From Vulcanimicrobiota bacterium (GTDB taxonomy: Bacteria > Vulcanimicrobiota > Vulcanimicrobiia > Vulcanimicrobiales > Vulcanimicrobiaceae): a stretch of DNA of 64,000 nucleotides. The translations under genes and the position numbers were made by a program. The stretch spans positions 744,001 to 808,000 of the forward strand of contig PLWS01000002.1 in NCBI GenBank assembly GCA_003151115.1. Direction: 5' to 3'. Of the stretch, positions 18,630 through 27,207 are shown piece by piece (the stretch's first letter is position 1; every line of letters starts with the position of its first letter). Under the pieces are notes generated by a model. It made no database searches. It was not told the origin of the DNA and saw only the letters and a program-made list of their open reading frames with translations.

Positions 18630-18795
18630 AGATTCGGAGCCGGTATGTGCTGACCAGGAATGTGTGACATTTTTGGACCGGCCATGGATGGGCGCTTCAA
18701 AACTTTGTTTTTCCAAAAATGCACTCAAGCGGCGAAAAAACATGGACGTTTTTTTCGCCAGCGGTTCCGGGGCGGCACATACCGGCTCCGAATCT
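18630..18795. repeat. 166-bp element with perfect 21-bp terminal inverted repeats
   Basis: Bases 18630-18650 and 18775-18795 are exact reverse complements. Between them lies 124 bp that includes a second hairpin at 18731-18759 (GGCGAAAAAAC / GTTTTTTTCGCC). The element fills the gap between tal-pgi and gnd, and the right arm touches the tal-pgi stop codon. It could be a small non-autonomous mobile element or an RNA structure that separates expression of the two genes. No target-site duplication is visible. Confidence 0.75.
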
Positions 18796-21635
18796 CAAGT
18801 CTTCGCCGTTAGGGAGTCGTCGATCAGTGCGTTCAGAGCCGCGAGGCCGCGATCGACGTCGCCTTTCAGATGCACGCGCATACCGCGGCGGTCGCGTTTG
18901 TCGAGCGACTGCAGATCGCCGAGTGCTTGCGCCGCGATTAGCGTGCGGAAGGTGATGCCCATGCCCGGGATCGGCATGTCGTCGGGCGAGTCGGCCGTGA
19001 TCTGCACGAAGACGCCCGTGTCGGGGCCGCCTTTGTGTTCCTGTCCGGTCGAGTGGAGAAAGCGCGGTCCGAAGCCGACGGTCGTGGCGCACTTGCGCGC
19101 ATCGCGAACTTTGACCCGCATCTCTTCGAGCAAAGCGGCGTGCTTGTCGTTGCGCGCGATGTAGGCGCAGAACGCGACATAGTCGCCCGCGACGACTTGT
19201 CCGAAGACGCCGGCGAGCGCCGCGGCCGGATCGTGCGCGTGGATTCCCTCGCTGCCTGACAGGAACGAAATGTCCATCACGTCGTCAGAAACGGCCGGCG
19301 TAGGCTCGTCGAATTTTCCCGTGCTCGCAAACTGTTTGAGTAGCGCCTTGGTGTTGTCTTTGGATTCTTGCACGTTGGGCTGGTCGAACGCGTCGATCTG
19401 CAAGATCGAGCCCGCCGCGGCCACTGCGACTTCCCACGAATAGAACTGCTCGCCGATGTCGTAGGCATCGTTCATCGCCAGCCTGATGATGGGATGGCCG
19501 GCAGATTCGAGCGCTTGCAATTTGTCGGCGATATCCTTCGGCTCGTCCGGCAGACCGGCGCCGACGTAGACGAAAACGCGATCGTTCCCGTAATCCGAAG
19601 GTGCGCCCAGCGGCTCGCCTTCTACGGGCAGAATGCCCTTGCCCATTTTTCCGGTCGATTCGGCGACGAGCTGTTCCGCCCACGCGCCGAACGCGCGCAC
19701 CGACGGATGCGTGACGATCGTGAGCTTGTCGCGGCCTGCGGTTGCCAGGCCGCCGATTGCGGCGCCGAAGCGCGCGCCCGGCGCATCCTTCGCGGCTACC
19801 GTTTTATCATTCGCGTGCAGCGCGCCAAGGCTGCGATCCAAAAGCAGATTGATGTTGTAGCCGGCCAGTGCTGCGGGCAGCATGCCGAAAAAGGAGAGCG
19901 CGGAATAGCGCCCGCCGATATTCGGATCGTTGAGGAAGCACGATCTGAAGCCTTGCGCTTTCGATTCGGCCTCGAGTTGCGTGCCCTCGTCGGTGATTGC
20001 CACGAAGTGACGGCCGCATTTGCCCGATCCGGCGACTTTCGTTACTCGTTCGCAGAAGAAGCGGTAGAACGCATCGGGCTCGGTCGTCGTGCCGCTCTTG
20101 CTCGCAACGATGAAAAGCGTCGAACTGAGATCGATCGCCGCCTCGAGCTCCCGGATCTGCTCCGGATCGGTGGAGTCGAGCACGTGCAGCGCCGGGTAAC
20201 CGTCGGTTTTTCCAAACGTCGCGCGCATGATATCCGGCGCGAGCGAGCTCCCGCCCATCCCAAGGACGACCACGTCGGTAAACTCCGCGGCGATCTCCTT
20301 GGCGAAGCTTTGCAGGTTCGAAACGTTCTCGATCATGTGTTCGGGAACGTCGAGCCATCCCAGAGCATGTTTGATGATCTCAGCGTGGTGAGGATCGTTG
20401 GACCAAAGGGTCGGGTCTTTTGCCCAGAGTTTTTTCAGGAAGTCGCGGTCGGTCAAAGTTTTCAGGGTGGCGTCGTAAGCGCTTTGGCCTTCGCCCAGCG
20501 ACAACGCGACGCGTTCCGATCCCGAACTGAGCTGTTTCTGTTTGTAGACGATTGCGCCCAGGAGGCCCGCAAACGAGTCGCTGAACGCGCTAACACCCTC
20601 GACCTGCAACTGGTAGGTGACGTCAAAGAGCGAGATGCCGTTGGCCGCCAGGCTCTTGAGCGTTTCGCGCGCCTCGTCCACGCCTTGCAAGATCGTGTCC
20701 GCCACGACGTTGCCGTGATCCAGCAGCGCCTCGAGGGTTTGCGGCGGCATCGTGTTGACGGTATTGCGCGCGACCACCGGCTCGACGTACATCAAATCCG
20801 GATACTTCGGATTTTTCGTCGACGTCGACGCCCACAGCGGACGCTGTTCGGAGCCACCCTTGGCTTTGAGCGGCGCCCATTCTTCGGATTCGAAAATCTC
20901 CAGATATTTCTGGTAGGCGAGCTTGAGGTTGGCGACGCCCGTCTTGCCGAGCAATGCTTCCAATTGCGTCTCGCCTTTATCGATGCGCGCTTGCAGCAGT
21001 TTGTCGATCAGGGTGTCGATGCGGCTGACGAAAATGCTGTTAACCGAACGCTGCTTGTCGATCGGCAGGCCCTTTTTTACCCGGCGCTGCAGCCCGCGCA
21101 CGTAAGCGCGCGCCGTCTTTTCGTACATCTCGATCGCGAAGATGAGCGTGACGTTGATGTTGATGCCTTCGGCCACGCACTCTTCGATCGCGGGGACGCC
21201 CTCGTTGGTACCGGGGATCTTGACCATGAGGTTCGGGCGGTCGATCCGCTTCCAAAGTTCTTTTGCCATCGAGACGGTTGCTTTAGTGTCGTGCGCGATC
21301 AGCGGCGAAACCTCGATGCTCACGAAGCCGTCGTTCCCGCCGGAGCCGTCGTAGACGGGCCGGAAGAGATCGCACGCGTTACAAATATCCTCGACTGCGA
21401 GATCCCAGAACAAGGCGCTCGCGTCGCGCTGCTTTCCGATCAGCGACCGCAACTGATCGTCGTAATCGTTGCCGCTGCCGATGGCCTTTTCGAAGATCGT
21501 CGGATTGGAAGTCATCCCGCGCAGGCCTTTGTCGATGAGACCCTGTAGCTCGCCCGACGCGAACATTCCGCGGCGGAGATTGTCGAGCCAGACGCTTTGT
21601 CCGGCCGCGAGCAGTTGTGACAATTGGTTACTCAT
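18795..21635 (-). CDS. Bifunctional transaldolase / glucose-6-phosphate isomerase
   Basis: 946 residues in one frame. The N-terminal ~370 residues are transaldolase: MTSNPTIFEKAIGSGNDYDD, NLMVKIPGTNEGVPAIEECV with the Schiff-base lysine, GININVTLIFAIEMY and NTMPPQTLEALLDHG. The rest is a phosphoglucose isomerase: VVVLGMGGSSLAPDIMRATF, SKSGTTTEPDAFYRFF, GRYSALSFFGMLPAALAGYN and the C-terminal glutamate region DAYDIGEQFYSWEVAVAAAG. The fusion links recycling of fructose 6-phosphate back to glucose 6-phosphate within the oxidative pentose phosphate cycle. It lies 7 bp after tkt and upstream of gnd. Confidence 0.95.
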   Translation of the reverse strand: MSNQLSQLLAAGQSVWLDNLRRGMFASGELQGLIDKGLRGMTSNPTIFEKAIGSGNDYDDQLRSLIGKQRDASALFWDLAVEDICNACDLFRPVYDGSGGNDGFVSIEVSPLIAHDTKATVSMAKELWKRIDRPNLMVKIPGTNEGVPAIEECVAEGININVTLIFAIEMYEKTARAYVRGLQRRVKKGLPIDKQRSVNSIFVSRIDTLIDKLLQARIDKGETQLEALLGKTGVANLKLAYQKYLEIFESEEWAPLKAKGGSEQRPLWASTSTKNPKYPDLMYVEPVVARNTVNTMPPQTLEALLDHGNVVADTILQGVDEARETLKSLAANGISLFDVTYQLQVEGVSAFSDSFAGLLGAIVYKQKQLSSGSERVALSLGEGQSAYDATLKTLTDRDFLKKLWAKDPTLWSNDPHHAEIIKHALGWLDVPEHMIENVSNLQSFAKEIAAEFTDVVVLGMGGSSLAPDIMRATFGKTDGYPALHVLDSTDPEQIRELEAAIDLSSTLFIVASKSGTTTEPDAFYRFFCERVTKVAGSGKCGRHFVAITDEGTQLEAESKAQGFRSCFLNDPNIGGRYSALSFFGMLPAALAGYNINLLLDRSLGALHANDKTVAAKDAPGARFGAAIGGLATAGRDKLTIVTHPSVRAFGAWAEQLVAESTGKMGKGILPVEGEPLGAPSDYGNDRVFVYVGAGLPDEPKDIADKLQALESAGHPIIRLAMNDAYDIGEQFYSWEVAVAAAGSILQIDAFDQPNVQESKDNTKALLKQFASTGKFDEPTPAVSDDVMDISFLSGSEGIHAHDPAAALAGVFGQVVAGDYVAFCAYIARNDKHAALLEEMRVKVRDARKCATTVGFGPRFLHSTGQEHKGGPDTGVFVQITADSPDDMPIPGMGITFRTLIAAQALGDLQSLDKRDRRGMRVHLKGDVDRGLAALNALIDDSLTAKT

Positions 21636-21642
21636 GGAATTC

Positions 21643-23643
21643 CTAACCTCTTACCCCTGCGAAGCGTTGCGCCGCAATTTCCGCAACATGTTCGGGCGTA
21701 AAGCCATACTCGCGTGCGATGTCGGCCGCCGGCGCCGACGCGCCGAAATGATCGATACCGAACGCGAAGCCGCGCGAGCCGATCCAGCGTTCCCAGCCGA
21801 AAGTGGCGGCGGCTTCAATGGACATGCGCGCGGTGACGTCGGGCGGGAGCACCTCGTCTTGATACGTTTGCGGCTGCGCCTCGAAGAGTTCCCAGCACGG
21901 CATCGAGACGACGCGCGTGCGCGTGCCGCGGTCGTTGAGCAGATTTGCGGCCTGCGCGGCGAGCGAGACTTCAGAGCCCGTAGCAATCAAAATGAGATCG
22001 GGCGTGCCGTCCGTGTCACTCAGAATATATGCGCCGCGCGCAACGTCGGCGTTGCGATCTCCCAAGTACGGCAGCTTTTGCCGGCTCAGGACCAGCGCCC
22101 ACGGTCCTTCGGTAGCTGCGATCATCACCTTCCACGCTTCGAGCGTCTCGAGCGCATCGGCCGGCCGGATCATTTTCAGATTCGGAATCGCGCGCATGTG
22201 CGCCAAATGCTCGATCGGCTGATGCGTCGGACCGTCTTCGCCCAAAAATATGGAATCGTGGGTGAAGACGTAGTAGCAGCGAATCGCGTTGAGCGCGGCG
22301 AGCCGAACCGCCCCCTTCATGTAATCCAAGAAGTTCAAGAACGTGGCGCCGAACGGCAATAGGCCGCCGTGCAGCGCGATTCCGTTGTTGATGGCGCCCA
22401 TCGCGTGCTCGCGAACGCCGTAATGGATGTTGCGTCCCGCATATTGGTCGGGCTGGAAGTCGCCGCAATCCTTGAGATACGTCTTCGTGGACGGATCCAA
22501 ATCGGCCGATCCGCCGATAAGCTCGGGCACCGCCGCCGCGATCGCGTTCATCACTTGGCCGCCCGTATCGCGCGTGGCGATGTTGTCGCCGTTCGCTTTA
22601 TTGATCGCCGGCCACGGAATCTGCTGCGGAGGCAGATTCTTCAGCGTGCGTTCGAGTTGTGCCGCCAAGCCTGCGTTGGCTGACTTCCACTCGTCGAACG
22701 TTCGCTGCCACTGCGCCTGCAGTTCGCCGCCGCGCGCGCCGACTTCGCGGTAGAACTTCAACACGTCGTCGGGAACGTAGAAATCCGGCTCGAGCGGCCA
22801 GCCCAGGTTCTCTTTGGTGCGCTTGACGTCGTCGGGCCCGAGCGGCTCGCCGTGCGATTTGAACGAATCTTGTTTGGGAGAGCCGTAACCGATGTGCGTG
22901 CGGATGACGATCATCGACGGCTTGTCCGTAACGCTTTTTGCATGAGAGATCGCGCGATCGATGGTCGCGACGTCGTTGCCTTCGTCGAGATCGATGTACT
23001 GCGTATGCCAGCCGTACGCGTCGAAGCGTTTGGCGACGTCCTCGGTAAAGCAAACATCGGTGGCAGCGGCGAGCGAAACTTTGTTGTCGTCGTAGAGGGC
23101 GATCAGCTTGCCGAGCTGGAGATGGCCGGCCATCGAAGCGGCTTCGGACGCGACGCCTTCCATCATGTCGCCGTCGCTGCACATGACGTAGGTGTAATGA
23201 TCGATGATGTGCTGATCGCGGTTGTAGACCGCACCCATGTGCGCTTCGGCGCTCGCGAAGCCGGCCGAATTTCCGAAGCCCTGGCCGAGCGGCCCCGTCG
23301 TTACCTCAACACCCGGCGTGCGGTGCGCCTCGGGGTGTCCGGGCGTTTTGCTTCCCAGCTGCCGGAAATGCTTGATGTCGTCGAGCGTCAGCTCGTAGCC
23401 GGTAAGATAAAGCAGCGAATACAGAAGCATCGAGCCGTGCCCGGCGCTCAAAATAAACCGGTCGCGATTGAGCCAGGACGGATCCTTCGGATTGAAGCGC
23501 AGATGCCTGGTCCACAGCGTGAAGGCGGTGGCCGCGGCTCCCAGGGGCATGCCGGGATGACCGGAGTTCGCTTTCTGCACCGCGTCTACCGATAGAAAAC
23601 GGATCGCGTTTATACGCTGCTCGTCCTGGGGCGTGTTGGGCAC
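21643..23643 (-). CDS. tkt: Transketolase
   Basis: 666 residues from GTG 23643, with a strong ribosome-binding sequence AAAGGGAG upstream. Thiamine diphosphate motif: [20 protein letters not shown]. Other family blocks are [32 protein letters not shown], the conserved-His pyrimidine domain [17 protein letters not shown], and [18 protein letters not shown]. It transfers two-carbon units between sugar phosphates. It is first in the pentose phosphate operon, divergent from dapD with only 74 bp between the starts. Confidence 0.97.
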   Translation of the reverse strand: MPNTPQDEQRINAIRFLSVDAVQKANSGHPGMPLGAAATAFTLWTRHLRFNPKDPSWLNRDRFILSAGHGSMLLYSLLYLTGYELTLDDIKHFRQLGSKTPGHPEAHRTPGVEVTTGPLGQGFGNSAGFASAEAHMGAVYNRDQHIIDHYTYVMCSDGDMMEGVASEAASMAGHLQLGKLIALYDDNKVSLAAATDVCFTEDVAKRFDAYGWHTQYIDLDEGNDVATIDRAISHAKSVTDKPSMIVIRTHIGYGSPKQDSFKSHGEPLGPDDVKRTKENLGWPLEPDFYVPDDVLKFYREVGARGGELQAQWQRTFDEWKSANAGLAAQLERTLKNLPPQQIPWPAINKANGDNIATRDTGGQVMNAIAAAVPELIGGSADLDPSTKTYLKDCGDFQPDQYAGRNIHYGVREHAMGAINNGIALHGGLLPFGATFLNFLDYMKGAVRLAALNAIRCYYVFTHDSIFLGEDGPTHQPIEHLAHMRAIPNLKMIRPADALETLEAWKVMIAATEGPWALVLSRQKLPYLGDRNADVARGAYILSDTDGTPDLILIATGSEVSLAAQAANLLNDRGTRTRVVSMPCWELFEAQPQTYQDEVLPPDVTARMSIEAAATFGWERWIGSRGFAFGIDHFGASAPAADIAREYGFTPEHVAEIAAQRFAGVRG

Positions 23644-23717
23644 TTCGCTCCCTTTGTACCCCTCGCGGCCCCCACCTTCGCGGGACCGGGTAAAGCGGGC
23701 GACGTAAGCGAGGCACT

Positions 23718-24539
23718 GTGGATCCGGCGGAACTCCAGGGCGAGATCGAGGCGATTGCCGCGGAGCCCGAGCGCGCGCGAGGCCGCGCCAGGAAAGCGGT
23801 GGACGCCGTCATCAAGGCGCTCGATCGCGGCGACCTGCGCGTATGCGAACCGGCTGGCAGCGACTGGGTGACGCACGCGTGGATCAAGCGGGCGATCCTG
23901 CTGTATTTCCAGCTTCGGAAGAGCGAGCCGATCGGTTCCCGGCTCGGTCCGCAGTTTTACGACAAAGTGCCGCTCAAGAGCAACTTCAAGAAGCTCGGCG
24001 TGCGCTGCGTGCCGCCGGCGGTCGCGCGATACGGAAGCTTCCTGGGCCGCGACGTGATTTTGATGCCCAGCTTCGTGAACATCGGCGCGTACGTCGACGA
24101 AGGCACGATGGTCGACACGTGGGCGACGATTGGTTCGTGCGCGCAGATCGGCAAGAACGTGCATCTCTCGGGCGGCGTCGGAATCGGCGGCGTTCTCGAA
24201 CCGCCCCAGGCGCAACCGGTGATCGTGGAAGATGGAGCCTTCATCGGCTCGCGCTGCATTATCGTCGAAGGCGTACGCGTCGATCGCGAAGCAGTGCTCG
24301 GCGCCGGCGTCGTCATTACGGCAAGCACTCCCATTATCGACGTGCGCGGCAGTCAGCCGGTAACGGCAAAGGGCCGGATACCGGCGCGCGCGGTCGTCAT
24401 TCCAGGTTCGATGCCGAAAGATTTTCCGGCGGGGAGTTTCGGCGTACCCTGCGCGCTGATCATCGGCACGCGCAACGACGCGACGGATCGCAAGACGTCG
24501 CTCGAGTCAGCACTTCGCGAGTATGAGGTAACGGTATAA
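23718..24539 (+). CDS. dapD: 2,3,4,5-tetrahydropyridine-2,6-dicarboxylate N-succinyltransferase
   Basis: 273 residues from GTG 23718, the standard DapD length. Lysine/diaminopimelate pathway enzyme using succinyl-CoA. Contains [20 protein letters not shown] and [20 protein letters not shown], then the left-handed beta-helix hexapeptide region [20 protein letters not shown] and [16 protein letters not shown]. The C-terminal block ends with [17 protein letters not shown]. It stands alone in the window (no dapA/dapE nearby) and ends just before a strong stem-loop. Confidence 0.95.
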   Translation: MDPAELQGEIEAIAAEPERARGRARKAVDAVIKALDRGDLRVCEPAGSDWVTHAWIKRAILLYFQLRKSEPIGSRLGPQFYDKVPLKSNFKKLGVRCVPPAVARYGSFLGRDVILMPSFVNIGAYVDEGTMVDTWATIGSCAQIGKNVHLSGGVGIGGVLEPPQAQPVIVEDGAFIGSRCIIVEGVRVDREAVLGAGVVITASTPIIDVRGSQPVTAKGRIPARAVVIPGSMPKDFPAGSFGVPCALIIGTRNDATDRKTSLESALREYEVTV

Positions 24540-24545
24540 AATGAA

Positions 24546-24571
24546 GAAGCGCCCACCTGCGTGGGCGCTTC
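24546..24571 (+). terminator. Stem-loop terminator after dapD
   Basis: Perfect 11-bp stem GAAGCGCCCAC / GTGGGCGCTTC with a CTGC loop, starting 7 bp after the dapD stop. No strong U-run follows, so termination may be factor-assisted. Confidence 0.65.
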
Positions 24572-24642
24572 CGGCTCTTGTAGGTAACCTAACCGCCGGA
24601 GCTATTCTACCAGATACCGGAAGCGTTGCAACCCACCCGGGT

Positions 24643-24711
24643 TGGAGGCGACGGGAATCGAACCCGCTCGACCAAACTGGCGGTTAGGTCTCTCTGCACA
24701 AGAGCGCCCCC
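24643..24711 (-). other. tRNA/tmRNA-like element (T-arm plus acceptor stem), possible ssrA remnant
   Basis: Read on the minus strand, GGGGGCG at the 5' side pairs with CGCCTCC at the 3' side (7 bp, one G-T), followed by a discriminator A. A perfect T-arm GCGGG-TTCGATT-CCCGT joins directly to the acceptor. The middle is not a normal D-arm plus anticodon arm: it folds as CTCT/AGAG and GACC/GGTC hairpins. GGGGGCG...CGCCTCCA ends are typical of tmRNA, but no mRNA-like domain fits here. The 3' CCA is not encoded. Best read as a tmRNA-derived fragment or a degenerate tRNA. Confidence 0.4.
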
Positions 24712-24757
24712 AATGTGGACCTTCACGACGAACCTGTCACTTGGAAAGTAGGACTAA

Positions 24758-25402
24758 ATGAAGATTGGGATTCTGGGAAGCGGCGACGTCGGCAAGGCGC
24801 TGGCGCGCGGGTTTGCATCGCGCACTCACGAGGTCATGATCAGCTCGCGCGAGCCGGAGAAATTGCAAGAGTTCGTCGTCGAGCAAAACGGGCGCGTGCG
24901 CAGCGGCTCGTTTGAAGAAGCGGCGAAATTTGGCGAACTCATCGTGATCGCAACGCTGTTTTCCGGAACAAAGCACGCCATCGATCTTGCTGGGCCTGCG
25001 AACTTTGCCGGCAAGCCCGTCATCGATTGCAGCAATCCGCTGAAGTTTGAAGAAGGCAAGATGCCGGCGTTATCGATTGGCTTCGACAATTCCGCGGGTG
25101 AAGAAGTGCAGCGCTGGCTGCCTGACGCAAAGGTTGTCAAGGCGTTTAACATTATCGGCAACCAATTTATGGTCGATCCGAAGTTTCCGGGCGGTCCGCC
25201 GACGATGTTTATTGCGGGTAACGACGATGGCGCCAAGAAAACCGTGACGGAACTGGTCGAGTCGTTGGGCTGGCAAGGCGCGGTTTCGGATCTCGGCGGG
25301 ATCGAGGAGTCACGGTATCTTGAGCCGATGTGCATCGTGTGGTTGCATTACGGAATTCGCAACGGATCTTGGGATCACGCGTTCACGATGCTGACGAAGT
25401 AG
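24758..25402 (+). CDS. NADPH-dependent F420 reductase-superfamily oxidoreductase
   Basis: 214 residues. The N-terminal Rossmann motif is MKIGILGSGDVGKALARGFA, and SSREPEK in place of an acidic residue suggests NADP(H) binding. ELIVIATLFSGTKHAI and KPVIDCSNPLKFEEG follow the F420_oxidored/NAD_binding_10 pattern, and VVKAFNIIGNQFM is the family's conserved block. It is likely a small cytosolic reductase. Whether it uses coenzyme F420 or another acceptor cannot be told from sequence. AAAGTAGGA before the ATG is a good ribosome-binding site. It abuts the next gene with no gap. Confidence 0.8.
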   Translation: MKIGILGSGDVGKALARGFASRTHEVMISSREPEKLQEFVVEQNGRVRSGSFEEAAKFGELIVIATLFSGTKHAIDLAGPANFAGKPVIDCSNPLKFEEGKMPALSIGFDNSAGEEVQRWLPDAKVVKAFNIIGNQFMVDPKFPGGPPTMFIAGNDDGAKKTVTELVESLGWQGAVSDLGGIEESRYLEPMCIVWLHYGIRNGSWDHAFTMLTK

Positions 25403-25822
25403 ATGAATTCCAAGGCCGTAAAAGAATCGGAGCCGAGCGTGCCCGCGGATCTTCGCAAAGCGCTCGCCGCCGCCCCGAAGGCGAAGGCGCAGTGGAAAGA
25501 TCTCACGCCGATTGCGCGCCGGGATTTTATCAGTTGGATAGAGTCGGCCAAACAGGCGGAGACACGTAAGCGCCGGATCGAGAGGGCCTGCTCCATGCTT
25601 GCGGCCGGGAAACGGCGCCCTTGCTGTTATGCAATTGTGCCGTTCAATCTTTACAAGGCCCTCGCAGCTAGCCCGAAGGCGAAGGCTCAGTGGCGCGATC
25701 TCACGCCGTTTGCGCGCCGGGGCTTTATCAGCTGGATAGACGCAGCTCAGCAACCCGAGATGCACAAGCGGCGGATCGAGAAAGCGTGCGTGATGCTTGC
25801 GGCTGGAAAGAAACGCCCCTAG
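25403..25822 (+). CDS. YdeI/OmpD-associated (OmdA) domain protein, internal tandem duplication
   Basis: 139 residues made of two near-identical units, about 17-72 and 83-139. Each has the form LRKALAAAPKAKAQWKDLTP, R-R-DFISWIESAKQ, TRKRRIERACSMLAAGK. This is the C-terminal YdeI/OmdA domain linked to bacteriocin or peptide resistance; its biochemical role is unknown. The usual N-terminal YdeI (DUF1801-like) part is absent. The ATG follows the previous TAG directly. The two halves also match closely at DNA level, pointing to a fairly recent duplication. Its last 4 bp overlap the convergent aldehyde dehydrogenase. Confidence 0.75.
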   Translation: MNSKAVKESEPSVPADLRKALAAAPKAKAQWKDLTPIARRDFISWIESAKQAETRKRRIERACSMLAAGKRRPCCYAIVPFNLYKALAASPKAKAQWRDLTPFARRGFISWIDAAQQPEMHKRRIEKACVMLAAGKKRP

Positions 25823-27207
25823 CGGCTCCGCCGTTCCGGGCCAACCCAGACGGTTTGGATGTTGACGAATTCGTGAATGCCGAATTCAGACAACTCGCGC
25901 CCGTAGCCGCTCCGTTTGACGCCACCGAACGGTAAGCGCGGATCGCTGGCGACCATGCCGTTGATAAAAACCATGCCGGATTCGATTTCTGCAGCCATGC
26001 GCGTCGCGCGCTCCGCGTCGCGCGTCCAAATGTTGGCGCCCAGGCCGAATGTGGAGTCGTTGGCAAGTCCGATGGCGTGCGCTTCATCGCGTGCTCGCGT
26101 GACGGATGCCGCCGGTCCGAAGGTCTCTTCGTCGAACATCGGCATGCCTTTGGCGACGTCGGCGACGATCGTCGGTTCGAAGAAGAAGCCTTCGCGCTCG
26201 ATCGGTTTTCCGCCGGTGACGACGCGAGCGCCGCGGGCGGCGGTCTCCGTAACCTGACGCGCGAGTGCCTCGCGCAAATCGCTGCGCGCGCACGGGCCCA
26301 GCTGAGTTTGCGGATCCATCGGATTTCCTACGCGCTGTGCCGCGGCGGCCTCGGCGAACGCGGGCAGGAAGCGATCGTACAAGCCATCTTCGACGATAAA
26401 ACGCTTGGCTGCGATGCAGCTCTGCCCGTTATTTTGAAAGCGTGCCTTAATGGCAAATTCGACCGCGGAGTCCAGGTCTGCGTCGCCCAGCACGATGAAC
26501 GGATCCGAACCGCCGAGTTCGAGCACGCATTTCTTTAGCGCTGCACCGGCTGCCGATGCGACTGCGACTCCGGCGCGCTCGCTGCCCGTGAGCGTGACCG
26601 CCGCGATGCGATCGTCCGAGATTCGCTCGTCCGCATTTTCGTTCCGCATGAGCAACGTGGAAAATAAACCGTCGGGTGCGCCGGCTCCGGTAAAGATTTG
26701 TTCGATTTCCAGCGCGCAGCGCGTCGTGCTGTCGGCGTGCTTTAGTACGAGCGAGTTTCCGGCCATCAGCGCTGGCGCAGCTGCGCGAAACACCTGCCAG
26801 TACGGAAAATTCCACGGCATGATCGCGAAGATGAGGCCTAGCGGGCGAAACGCGACTGTGCTGTGCGTTGCGTTGCTTTCGACCGTGCGCGCCGCTAACA
26901 GCGCGGTGGCATGCTCCGCAAAGTAGTCGCAGCACCACGCGCACTTTTCGACTTCAGCTAATGCCTGCGCGATGGGCTTTCCCATTTCGCGAACCGCGGC
27001 TTCGGCCAGCGGCTGACGCTGGGCGCGCAGTCCCGCAGCTACCCGGTGCAGCAGCTGCGCGCGATCGTCGAACGATGTGCCGCGCCACGAACGATAAGCG
27101 GATACTCCCGCATCCAAGCGCGCGCCGATCTCGCCGGGGCTCATGTACTGAAATCGTTCGAGGGTCTTTCCCGTTGCGGGATCGACCGTTACGATTTCAG
27201 ATGGCAT
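25819..27207 (-). CDS. Aldehyde dehydrogenase, succinate-semialdehyde dehydrogenase type
   Basis: 462 residues, close to the short Sad/GabD class. Catalytic Cys lies in NNGQSCIAAKRFIVEDG, and the general-base Glu in CVLELGGSDPFIVLGDADLD. IMPWNFPYWQVFRAAAPALM and the C-terminal VASDPRLPFGGVKRSGYGRE are typical of NAD(P)-dependent succinate-semialdehyde dehydrogenases. The likely reaction is succinate semialdehyde to succinate, but other aldehydes are possible. The N-terminus overlaps the end of the M16 peptidase gene by 11 bp, and the order DUF1003, M16 peptidase, aldehyde dehydrogenase on one strand suggests one transcript. Confidence 0.85.
   Translation of the reverse strand: MPSEIVTVDPATGKTLERFQYMSPGEIGARLDAGVSAYRSWRGTSFDDRAQLLHRVAAGLRAQRQPLAEAAVREMGKPIAQALAEVEKCAWCCDYFAEHATALLAARTVESNATHSTVAFRPLGLIFAIMPWNFPYWQVFRAAAPALMAGNSLVLKHADSTTRCALEIEQIFTGAGAPDGLFSTLLMRNENADERISDDRIAAVTLTGSERAGVAVASAAGAALKKCVLELGGSDPFIVLGDADLDSAVEFAIKARFQNNGQSCIAAKRFIVEDGLYDRFLPAFAEAAAAQRVGNPMDPQTQLGPCARSDLREALARQVTETAARGARVVTGGKPIEREGFFFEPTIVADVAKGMPMFDEETFGPAASVTRARDEAHAIGLANDSTFGLGANIWTRDAERATRMAAEIESGMVFINGMVASDPRLPFGGVKRSGYGRELSEFGIHEFVNIQTVWVGPERRSR

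Noticed and set aside
18795-18960. Possible mobile element based on inverted repeats extending into tal-pgi
   Set aside because: The repeats stop exactly at 18795; sequence beyond is normal isomerase coding.
19368-21548. 726-codon plus-strand open frame opposite tal-pgi
   Set aside because: It is the antisense shadow of the transaldolase/isomerase fusion, and its composition (runs of Arg, Asp, Val) has no recognisable domain.
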